Source of the DNA: Symsagittifera roscoffensis
Lineage: Eukaryota; Xenacoelomorpha; Acoela; Convolutidae
Assembly: GCF_963678635.1 (NCBI RefSeq)
Contig: NC_087066.1
Span: 45,745,225 to 45,805,224 of the forward strand
Reading direction: 5' to 3'
DNA: 60,000 nt
Positions 12,442-21,402 of the stretch are shown piece by piece. The position numbers were made by a program, and so were the translations under genes. Under the pieces are notes generated by a model. That model did no database searches, had not been told where the DNA came from, and saw only the letters and a list, made by a program, of their open reading frames with translations. Every line of letters begins with the position of its first letter. Positions within the stretch are counted from its first letter, which is position 1.

Positions 12442-13688
12442 ACTCAAAGAGCAAGTAAAGTTTGAATTTACAAAAAGAAAAGGAGAAACCAAAGATTCAA
12501 TGATTAAGTTGCTTCTAAGTAGAAAATAAGTCTATCATTTGATGAAATAAAGCCAGCTAATCGCAAGCATTGTGATTCGATACCTGATATTTCGTGTTTT
12601 AGGCGGAACGTTCTTTAAAATAGGGAGACGCTATAACGGTCAGTCGGTACAACCAGAGTTATGTCCTGAAACCAGCAGTCATGTCACTATTTGATTTATA
12701 TAATTGTCTTGTTTTTTCCTCAAAAAGCCATAGAAAGTCAATGGGCTATAGATGTTCAGAAAAACAGCTAAGAAAAAAAAATCCAAAAAAATCATAGCGC
12801 TATTCAAAAGCGAAATAGGAAAGTTCAACAGGATTTCGAGCCTTTAAACGATTTTAGCCCTTTCTCATATGGCACATTCGTTTAAAAATGATATCATGGA
12901 ATCGCTACGTAACAAACTGACTTGGTTATATCTACCAAAAAAAAATAAGCAGAGGAATTAAATTGCCAAAGACCCATATCATAGTTTCTTTCATTTTACA
13001 TCTCACGGTAATTCAAGATTTCAAATCAGAGTTGATTAGTTTTACTTCTTTCTAGCTCAAGTTATATCAAAATTATAGTAGTTTGTTTATGTTGAGAATT
13101 ATTTATTGAAGTCACAAGTTGAAAAATCAGTGTTTAGCAATCTTAAAGCAACTAAATTTCTAATTTTTCTAACTAAGCAATTTGATATCATAACTAGTAT
13201 TTTGGGTTTTAGCTTCGTCGGTTATTGATAGGTAAAATGTTTTCAGAGAAAATTGGCTCAATTTGCGTAACTATTGAAAAGGCGAACCCTGTCTCATTGT
13301 TTTTCCTAAATAAATTTGCAGCAAATTTTTAAAGTAAATTTCAACTCATCTATCAAAATAGTCTGTTTTAGCTCCCTTTTTATCAGCTTTCATTCAGTCG
13401 TTTTCGAGATAAACCGTAACTTTATGTCTTTATCTCAAGGACTGATAATTTGCATTGAACTTTGTTGGAATTTAATTAATCTGAATGAGAAAGCGAAACT
13501 CTTTTTTAATGCAAATGTTTTTGTTTGTAAAGCGCTTCCTCGTGTACATATCGGCCACTATGTCTTTTGTGTGACCCATTGTGATATTTGTATGACTCGT
13601 ATATTTTTTATGGTCATTATGGTCATTTTGTGGATATTATGGCCTTTGTATGACCAGTATGGCTTTGTGTGGCCTTTGTATGTGTCTT

Positions 13689-13970
13689 CTATGGTTGCAT
13701 GAATGAGACCAGAATGTATCTAGTGCCTTTCGTAGTGTTCAGCCCACTGTGCAGATGTGTGAGTTGTCCCGGATGCACCAGAACATCCCCTGGCTCACTA
13801 TCCAGCACAGAGCAGTTCTGTCTGGCGAAGTAGGTGCCCCCTCCCTCGAAGTCCACACCCCTCTGGTTCAAGGCCACGTTTAAGGAATATGTGGAGGCAT
13901 CGTTGTGCAACCCCAAGTATGCCTGCTCGTTCGGGTGGTAGCGGGCAATGAAAGATTGGCCGGGGTCTTC
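13689..13970 (-). CDS. PLOD: PLOD-family lysyl hydroxylase, terminal exon (2-oxoglutarate/Fe(II) dioxygenase core)
   Basis: Last coding exon of the host gene, 93 codons plus TAG. It follows a consensus acceptor (TTTATTTCCAG, reading minus) and continues in phase 0 from the exon at 14472-14630. It carries the dioxygenase signature: HND (iron-binding His and Asp) near codon 22, the GVDFEGGGTYF strand, the distal His in LTHLHSG, and the 2-oxoglutarate-binding Arg in KGTRYILVSF. The protein ends MQP, close to the short Pro-ending tail typical of PLOD proteins. Known family role: hydroxylation of collagen lysines in the ER, using Fe2+, ascorbate and 2-oxoglutarate. All iron ligands are present, so this copy looks functional. 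Two frameshifted copies lie further downstream. Confidence 0.93.
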   Translation of the reverse strand, partial: EDPGQSFIARYHPNEQAYLGLHNDASTYSLNVALNQRGVDFEGGGTYFARQNCSVLDSEPGDVLVHPGQLTHLHSGLNTTKGTRYILVSFMQP

Positions 13971-14471
13971 CTGGAAATAAACAACGATGAAATAAATAGT
14001 TTTCATGCGAAAAATTTGCAGATAAACAATTCCACTTAGTGGTTCAAATATGAACAATTTTGTTTATTTTCCTATTAATAGCAATTGCGGATCAAGAGGC
14101 TTTAGTCATGTCAGAAGCACCCAATGTAAATTCTCAATCAAACAACGTCCCTAAAATTGTCCAAAACTGACTAATTTTTGCGCTTGCTATTCGAATTTTT
14201 GAACTCGGAATTCTGATTTGGCTGAAAAATTTTGGGCCATTCAGGGATGAGTGCTTCCCCTAAAAATAGCGCCTATTTTTCAAAAAGTAAATTTCGAATA
14301 CAAAGGTTATAAATTTTGAAATGAAATTAAAATAGAGAAAAGCGAGAAGAAAACAACTATTTCCTCTTTTAGTTCTTCTTTAAGCTAGTCACTTTTTTTT
14401 TCCACATAACGGCGTGAAAATGAGCATAAACTTCGTGAAAAAAGACCAAGATGCTAGATTAGGATACTCAC

Positions 14472-14630
14472 GACTACAACGTCGAAGTCGAACTGTGGGT
14501 AGAGTGTGTGGAAGATGGGGAAGAGGAGGTGGTGGACTGTCTGGAGCCATGGCTCGAACATCCCCACCTGCTCGAATTGGATGTCCACTGTGGGGTGGGT
14601 CTCCGTGTAGATGTCCCCGCTACGGTTCAC
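14472..14630 (-). CDS. PLOD: PLOD-family lysyl hydroxylase, penultimate exon
   Basis: 53 codons in phase 0 at both ends: acceptor TTTAAG|GTG and donor GTC|GTGAGT (minus). It contains THPTVDIQFEQVGM, matching the conserved PTVDI-H-QVG segment of PLOD proteins, followed by FEPWLQTVHHLLFPIF and LYPQFDFDVVV, the strand that leads into the catalytic core of the last exon. The intron to the last exon is only 501 bp. The upstream intron has swollen to about 20.4 kb because retroelement 1 is inserted in it. Confidence 0.9.
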
Positions 14631-14965
14631 CTTAAACCAATATTATCGCAGAGTCCATGAAAAATTCAACGCGCACCTCAATATGCAATGGTGGTTGAAA
14701 ACTGGTTGACAGAAATAAAAAGAAAAGGAATTCCTAAAATGTCTCATAATTTGGCTACTGTGAGACAAAAATGACATAAAATATTTTTACCAATCATTAG
14801 TGGTTCACATTTTTATTAAGAATCAAGCATTAATGAATTTTGATCAAGGTAATTTTATTCCTCTGGAAACCTCAAACAAATGTAAAACCATTTTGTAAAT
14901 GATTTTTTTTTTAAAATAAAATTCATGTTTTTTGCTCCAAATACATTTTTTTGATATTTTAGAGC
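14631..14965 (-). other. Host intron remnant left of retroelement 1
   Basis: AT-rich PLOD intron sequence between the penultimate exon and the insertion site of element 1. No gene, tRNA or recognisable repeat was seen. Confidence 0.7.
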
Positions 14966-14969
14966 ATTA

Positions 14970-15385
14970 TGAGTTATAACCGAGGTGGTTAACTCATAGA
15001 GTAATTTCGGATAAGGTACACCGTCTGCTCGTCACGCTATCTTATTTTCGGCCGGATAGATTCGTGCAACTTCTTAGTCTAATACCGATCCTAATCTTAC
15101 TCTTATACTATCTAGTCTCAGGTTGTTTAACTAGTCTCTGCTAGGCTCAAAAGATCTAGGGTATACTGGTTTATTGCGGCTGCTGAAGTTCGCTTGGAGA
15201 GTGAGAGTCAACTAATTTCTAAGTTAAATTCAAATCTCTCTGGTGCTGAAATTACAAGTAATTTCAGCACTTACAAATAAGTGGGTTGTTAGTTAGATGG
15301 ATCATGATTGGTTAATATTAAATACTTTACAGTGGTAAAATATCTAATTTATCCAATCATAAAATGTAGTTTAGATCAGATTCCA
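14970..15385 (-). repeat. Element 1 3' LTR
   Basis: 416 bp, TG...CA on both strands. It holds a perfect 13-bp inverted repeat GTGCTGAAATTAC/GTAATTTCAGCAC at 15243-15270. The end reading TGAGTTATAACC...GGTTAACTCA can also fold back. It differs from the 5' LTR by three substitutions and a 6-bp insertion. Confidence 0.95.
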
Positions 15386-15402
15386 CCCATCCGGGTTTTA
15401 CA
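15386..15402 (-). promoter_or_regulatory. Element 1 candidate polypurine tract
   Basis: The minus-strand sequence just before the 3' LTR is AAAACCCGGATGGG, purine-rich only in its last half. It is conserved next to the 3' LTR of element 2. A weak tract, called by position. Confidence 0.45.
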
Positions 15403-16919
15403 GAGTTTTTTAGAATAGTCTTCTGTAATTCAAAGGATGGATGATGGACGTTGGTATTTGGCGAACATCATAATTCTTCTGGGTTTTCGTGTTAGAGAAG
15501 TTCCAGGTTCAATCGCTGTGTCTTCTCATGACAACGACTGGGTTTTCGCAACAAACTCAAATCTGATTTCAGAATGGTTGGCTATGACAGGTTTTTCTGT
15601 TCCATGTAGAGAACTTCTTTTGGGTTGACCTTGTCTGGGAATGGCGTGGAGATTGTGCGTGGAGGGGATGCCTGGTTACTCGGATCTGTACGTATACTTG
15701 AAAATCGAGGTGGTCATTAGTCTAGTTCAATGAAGTCCTTTTCTGCGAAGTCAAGTCGTACTCTAAATCCTTTGAGTTGTGATTGTGGGCGGCATATTGA
15801 TTGTGGTTGGCCATTCTTTTTCGAGTGTAGTGGAGTCATTTTGTCTTTGGATGTTCGTCTTTGGTGTTGTATGCTGATCTATATACTGCAAGGTATAATT
15901 TACATTTTATAAAATTTTATTAGTTTGGTGTTTTAATTATGATTTTGGTTAGTTGTTTTCACAAAAGCTTTTTGTTTTAGTTCAGTTATTTTGAAGAGTT
16001 ACTCACCCTTGAGTACCTCTTATTAAAAATAGAAGTGTGGTCACAAAGCGTGGATGTAGCGCGGTGGGTTAGGCTGGCTATAGAGCATGCTCAGGACGTC
16101 CTCTCTGGTGGGTTAGGCCAGGAGTGGGAGTATGATTTCGTGCGGTTTCTGTGAGGGGTCCTGTTGTGTGATAACGTTTTATGTTGGGTTTATTGTGGTT
16201 TTTCTTATGTTTCGTTGGTTGTGTCCTTTTTTCAAAAATCAAATTGTTTTTGGTATGGGTTTGTCTTTCGACTTTTTTGTGTTTTATTATTTCTTTTTTA
16301 GACTTTATAATAGTCTTCAAAAGAATAAATTATCCAGTTTTAAACTGGGTTTATCCGGTTTGGGTACCGTTGGTTTCCTTTTCTTAGTCATGCTGTTATT
16401 CTATGTGTTGTGGTGTTTAGTAAGCTGCGTTGGTTAGTTTTGTTTAGTATATAATTCCTTTCCAACCGGGTTAAAGGAAAGTTTGAAACTTGTTATCGTG
16501 TGTTAGAGTTGTTGAGTGTGAAAGCTTGAAACTGAAATTCATTATTTAAACAATTCTTCGTGGGCGAGCTGTGCGAGTTTGGATAGAATTTTTGTGCGAG
16601 TGAATGGAAATATCAAAAGGTTAGTACTGCATTTTCGTCTTATCAATTTACTACATAGAATTTCAATTTTACTGCTAGTTTTGGGGAAAAATTAAGTTAC
16701 AAAGTTTCATTATTATTAGAATTACTGCTTTTAGGGAAATAATTTATAAATTAAATTACTACATTGGTATGAACTTTATTTAATTTAGCTGGTGCAAAAG
16801 ATTATTAGAGTTTTGGAAAATTTGAAGAAGTTTTCTATTTTTTATTTTTCTTTTGTGTATTTTGCAGATGATCGTGAGATGAAGACTAAAAATCTAAATA
16901 AAACATGGATAAAGAATGG
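15403..16919 (-). other. Element 1 3' non-coding region
   Basis: About 1.5 kb without a credible gene. Short plus-strand ORFs here are not conserved in frame in element 2. A block at 16030-16135 is almost unchanged in element 2 (36712-36815) and contains two adjacent perfect 10-bp palindromes, GAGCATGCTC (16083-16092) and AGGACGTCCT (16093-16102), flanked by repeated GGTGGGTTAGG. Confidence 0.6.
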
Positions 16920-17588
16920 TTAGTGTTTTATTTTAAATTTATTAGTTAAGAATATGTATAAATTATACTTACCTGTTAGTCGTCGGGGGAAAAAACCGTG
17001 GGGGAAGACGTCGTGGATTATGTTGGAATTTGTTAGTAACTTTGCTAGTATGCGAATGATGTTTTTAGTTTGAAGCAGTGGCCAAAGCAATTGAAGTGCT
17101 TTAATGGTTTTTAGTTCTTCAGTGCCAACTGCAAAATCATAGGGTGTGTTTTGGATGAGATTATATAATTTGTGGTTATATTTAGTGTTGTGGATGAATT
17201 CTAATATGGGGATTTCTATAGGTTGAACAAATTCATGTGGGATAAGGAAGGGTCTGGATTCTTCTGCGTTGAAGGTCTTTGTGATGGGACAAAAAATATA
17301 CATTTGGGTTATGGGATCATAATTGCGAAGAATACCGTGAAGGTTAGTATCTTTGATGCAATATGTGAAGTTAAGAAAAAATGGTGAAGTGTACTTAGAG
17401 TTAATAAATTGAAAACGGTGGTGTGGTTGTCTTGATGGAGTGTGTAGATCAAAGTGATTTTGTATGAAGCGATAATATGTATATGTGTGGGTTTGTTTAG
17501 TGCGTAACATAATGTCGTGTGAGCAGTGCAAATCTTTTTCATGTGGTGCAAGGAAATGAAAGGTTAGTGAAAATATTGAAATTTTTCT
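16920..17588 (-). CDS. Last ORF of element 1 (~220 codons), unrecognised
   Basis: Open from 17588 to TAA at 16920 and overlapping the end of the 406-codon ORF by 25 nt in the -1 frame. The first in-frame ATG is at 17510, within HDIMLRTKQT. The peptide includes NFTYCIKDTNLHGILRNYD, MYIFCPITKTFNAEESRPF and KALQLLWPLLQTKNIIRIL, with the look of a folded protein. It has no signal peptide or obvious membrane helix. Element 2 retains a broken homologue (38190-37617). It could be a C-terminal extension of the preceding ORF through -1 frameshifting, or a separate protein. Confidence 0.5.
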   Translation of the reverse strand, partial: RKISIFSLTFHFLAPHEKDLHCSHDIMLRTKQTHTYTYYRFIQNHFDLHTPSRQPHHRFQFINSKYTSPFFLNFTYCIKDTNLHGILRNYDPITQMYIFCPITKTFNAEESRPFLIPHEFVQPIEIPILEFIHNTKYNHKLYNLIQNTPYDFAVGTEELKTIKALQLLWPLLQTKNIIRILAKLLTNSNIIHDVFPHGFFPRRLTGKYNLYIFLTNKFKIKH

Positions 17589-18784
17589 TTAAAACTTTCG
17601 TAAGCCTGTGTGTCGGTTAGTGCTTCAGAAATGATGTGGTCGAATTTGCGATCAAATATATTGAGTGTAAATACATATGTTGTTTTGATGAAAAATTTTT
17701 CTGTGATTTGTGGGTTAGCGAAACGGTCATCATCTAAAAATTGGTCTTGGTTAGTTCGGATGATGTTGTGATCGTAATATTCTAGCGTGTATTCGTTAGC
17801 TCGGGGTGCAGTGTATGTTTTTAGTGACTTTTTATATCCTATATAAGTAAATTGTCTATGTGATAATGGTGTGGTGAGTCGATATAGCATATCTTTATTT
17901 CTTTCTATATCGATGTGAGTATTAGATAAAGGTAGGCAAAGGGGATTAGTAAAATGATAATATGATGTCCATTGAAGTGTAGGCATTAAAACGTAGTCAT
18001 CTACAAAACTGCGTGTGTTGTTAGTGTCGTTAGGGGTGTTTAAAGTATACTGTGGAAATGAAGGTAGGGTGATGACTAAAAAATCTTTCGTGTTAGTGTG
18101 ATTTGGATGATTAATATATTCACGGGCTGTTCCTGGTTTTGTTGGAAATGGATGGTTCGGGAATTTTCTTTTAAAAGTGCGATAAGCTCTATTAGTGCTA
18201 TTTGATGATTCGGTGGATGTGGAGGATGGTGCTAATGATGCGGTATAAGCTGAAGAGGGTGTAGGGGTAGGTGGGTTTGATGATTCTATTGTGGATGAAA
18301 TCTGATTTATAGTGGAATGTTCAAGGTGGAAGGGTTGTTGTTGTAGGGTGATAAAATTATCTAGTTCCTGGGAGATTTGGGGAGTATCTGGAGAATTGGA
18401 TGATCGGTCTGAATGAAATGAAGAGTAGGTTGGGGTGATTTGTGAAGCATAAGAGGGTGTAGAAATCGATGGGAGTGGGTTATTTGGCGGGATTGGTTGA
18501 AAAGGGGGTTTTGAAAAAACTGAGGAGTTGGTTTGAAAATTATTGGATGGAGATGGTTCAGAGTCTGCAAATTCATCAGGGGTTTCAATATCTGGGTTAT
18601 TGAGTTGTGAGATGGAGTATAAAACTGAGATATGTGAATTAGTGTCTGAATTCATGCCTGATGTTACATTATTGGTTGGGAAATCGGGTGGCGGGAAAGC
18701 AAAAAGTGGAATTATTGTAATTGGAGTGTTGAGGTTGGTCGGGTGGGAATTTGAGCGGTGTAGGGATCCAAGTTGTCGGCTCAT
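17564..18784 (-). CDS. Accessory ORF after env (406 aa), unrecognised
   Basis: Its ATG overlaps the env stop in ATGA (18784-18781), a layout used for termination-reinitiation in other systems. The N-terminal ~200 residues are Ser/Pro/Thr-rich and look disordered (SNPPTPTPSSAYTASLAPSS). The C-terminal half looks globular, with FKRKFPNHPFPTKPGTARE, LMPTLQWTSYYHFTNPLCL and EYYDHNIIRTNQDQFLDDD. There is no signal peptide. Element 2 carries the homologue with frameshifts at both ends (39425-38230) but a long open middle, which supports past coding. Function unknown; position suggests a virus-like accessory protein. Confidence 0.65.
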   Translation of the reverse strand: MSRQLGSLHRSNSHPTNLNTPITIIPLFAFPPPDFPTNNVTSGMNSDTNSHISVLYSISQLNNPDIETPDEFADSEPSPSNNFQTNSSVFSKPPFQPIPPNNPLPSISTPSYASQITPTYSSFHSDRSSNSPDTPQISQELDNFITLQQQPFHLEHSTINQISSTIESSNPPTPTPSSAYTASLAPSSTSTESSNSTNRAYRTFKRKFPNHPFPTKPGTAREYINHPNHTNTKDFLVITLPSFPQYTLNTPNDTNNTRSFVDDYVLMPTLQWTSYYHFTNPLCLPLSNTHIDIERNKDMLYRLTTPLSHRQFTYIGYKKSLKTYTAPRANEYTLEYYDHNIIRTNQDQFLDDDRFANPQITEKFFIKTTYVFTLNIFDRKFDHIISEALTDTQAYESFKEKFQYFH

Positions 18785-21402
18785 CGTGGGCTAAAAAAAT
18801 TATTATTTTGAGACTGAAAAGCGGTGGTATGGGGTTGTTCTATAATTTGTTCATATGTATTTTCATCTAGTGGATGGTGTGTCATTATATGTTGAATGGG
18901 ACTTTGTGATATGGTTGGTCTAAAATTTGGATTATGTGTTACTGCTAAATTTCGAAAATTTCGTGGGACTAGTGATAGTGGATGGTTATGTGGTAGGGGT
19001 GGTAACTGTGGTGCTGTAGGCGTTATGTCTACATTGTTATGTTCTTCGTCGTATGTGTTCTGTCTTGTTGCTATTTTTGTGTTGTATTCTTTTATTTGTG
19101 CGTCTAAAAGAACTTTGTTTATTGATGACGAAAAAATTCCAAAAAATCCTGCAAATAGTATGCGTGCTACACTTGCTTGTCTATTTACTTGTGTGTGTAT
19201 AGCGCATGTATTATAGATTCCTTTTAAAAGCGAAAAAAGAAATCCTATAAAGTTAAACATTGCGTATAAAATAGTTAATTTTTCTAAGATGTAGTAGGGC
19301 CATCCTAGAAAATCGAGAATTTCATTTTTTAGTGTAACAAAGCTAAAAATATTTATAGGTGAAATATCTTGTGGTCTATATTTTTCACCGTTTAGATATA
19401 TATAGTCTTTAATGTCTTTAAAATATCCGCTATAGTCTTGTGTATAAATATCTGCAAATCCTGGGGTTTCGGCAAGTTTGCGTAAGTTTTGGTCAATTGA
19501 CTGTCTTTGTATAGTGTCCATTTGTGTTAGTAATTCTTGGAATTGTTGTGTTCTAATGTGATGTTGGAGGATATCGGATTTTGAATATATTCCAATTGAT
19601 TGTAGGTCAATATTTGGGTTTCGAGCAATAGCTCTGATGCTTTCAGGTGAAAATTTTTTGAGTGATTGCATTAATGTGGGATATGGGGTAAGAAGGTAAT
19701 ATTTATCTTCATCAGGGTTCAGTTGAACTACATTGTGGCTATTTTCTGATCCACATGGGACTGCGGTATCCCAAAAATAGGTTCGTCTTGAAAGCGTGTC
19801 AACGAAATGTACTTTATTCTTATAAAAGATAGGGATTCTTTTATAGCATCGTTTATCTTCAAAAACATATAGTGGTGATACTTTTTTGGTACAGGTATAA
19901 AACCATAAAATGTTTCCTTCATAGTCTAGAAAATTTGATCTATTTCCTGATAGTAAATATCCTGCGTAGGGTATTTTTAATACTGCTAGTGCAAGTGATT
20001 GTAGGATTTGTGTCCTTTCTAATTCGCATAGCTGGTGAAGTGTTTCTAATTCAGAGAGTGACATTTCTTGAAAAATTCGGCTAATTGTGTAGTCTAATTT
20101 CATATCTAGGTGAATATCATAGTGGATGTTACCGAAATATGTACTATTCATTAGTGATAGTTCTTGTAAACGTGTGCTTCTAGTGTTATGGGGCTTTAGA
20201 TGTCCACCAGGTTGACTTTTACTTTTTTGAAAATCAACTGGTATATATGATGTTCCTTCGTTTATGGGGTGACTTGTGGCGTATGGGTCGATTTTTACTT
20301 TTCCAGTGGTCATGTCGAATCCTTTTTCGTATTCAACTAATATCTCGGAGTATTGTGTTTTGTGAAGTGGATTTCTGTATTTACATGCAAGTTCTGTTTC
20401 TTGATATATTTGAAAACGTGTCAATTTATTTTCTATATTGTGTATATTTCTAAAATTTGAACTTTGTCTTCGTGATGGATGGACTTGTTCATATGGAATT
20501 GATTGTATAAAACATTTTTCGTGAAATTTTATCATACGAGCATGTATTTTTGCTACTTGAAATGTTGTACATGTGTCTTCGGGGAACCAAACAATTGTTG
20601 CTTGTGTTCGTGTTGTAGGGTCACAATAGCCTTAATCGTTTTTACAAGGTAATCTAATTCCTTGATAGATCATGGTGTTGTCAGATAAATCGCGTGTGAG
20701 TTGTATTTTTTCGAGTTGTATTTTCCAATCGAAAAACATGATTTCTTGATATCCTTTATTTTTTGTGTCTGCTTTGCAATTTGATGGGTCATTTATACCA
20801 ATGTGTGGTATCCAGTGTTTATCGTGTATGTCATAAGTTAATCTTCCGTGTGCGCCGTTATATGGGTATTTTTCATCTAATTTTATATGTCCTTGATATC
20901 TTTCAAGTTCTGCTTGATGTACAGAATCTGAAAAAACTTGGAAATATACTAATTTTCTATCTGTGTTTTTATTTCTTGTGATTTTGAGTCTTAGTAACTC
21001 GTTTTTACAATCTTCGGGATTGAGATGTAAAAGTCGTTCGATATTACTCTGGTAGAATGATTCGTGGTCAAGTCGGTTTTTATTTCTATTTGAGACTTGT
21101 GAACAATGTACTTTCTTTTCAGAAAATGTTGCTGTGAATTTATATCCTATAACTGTTGTTGCTCGGGCTTTTGAATAAAGTGTCGCTATTACATTTGTTG
21201 TTTCTATGGCTTGTGGTTCTGTTTCGCATTGTGATACTTGATTTATTGCATATTTGTGTAGTGTTTTTTGTTCGTTTTCTTCACAATCGTAATGTGTTAC
21301 TAATAAATCTTGGGGTCCTGTGCGGGGGGAAGGGTTTATGTTTTCATTGGAGGTTATTAGAAAAAGGAGTTGGAGAAAAATTAAAATTTTCAGAATATAC
21401 AT
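18781..21402 (-). pseudogene. env: Env-like glycoprotein gene (873 codons) with one nonsense codon
   Basis: Starts at an ATG followed by a hydrophobic signal peptide (MYILKILIFLQLLFLI). The ectodomain is Cys-containing, with motifs such as QVSQCETEP, KVHCSQVSN and WFPEDTCTTFQV. Near the C-terminus are two hydrophobic segments (about 20090-19300 region downstream; LYAMFNFIGFLFSLL and ARILFAGFFGIFSSSI), then a ~95-residue tail with a PTAP motif (19020-19009). A TAA at 20634-20632 interrupts the frame after 256 codons; element 2 has a Gln codon there, so the break is private to this copy. No clear furin site was seen, and I could not assign the fusion-protein class. The stop overlaps the next ORF's ATG (ATGA). 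Confidence 0.8.

Larger units (their letters stand above)
7198..14100. repeat. Large direct duplication, copy 3 (expanded), ending in the functional terminal exon
   Basis: Homologous to copies 1 and 2 but with the 1.43-kb minisatellite unit expanded to three tandem copies (7768-11720). It then carries the hAT-like element (11882-12441), the block with CGCTATAACGGTCAGTCGG, and finally the intact PLOD terminal exon. The block around 490-830 of copy 1 is deleted here, near 7580. Confidence 0.75.

Noticed and set aside
16078-16437. ORFs on both strands in the element 1 3' non-coding region
   Set aside because: Frames are not preserved in element 2, and the plus-strand frame runs opposite to all element genes.
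18781-21402. Assigning Env to a named viral glycoprotein family (for example baculovirus F, phlebovirus or chuvirus type)
   Set aside because: I see a signal peptide, cysteines, C-terminal hydrophobic segments and a tail, but no family-defining motif I can defend; a structure prediction would decide.
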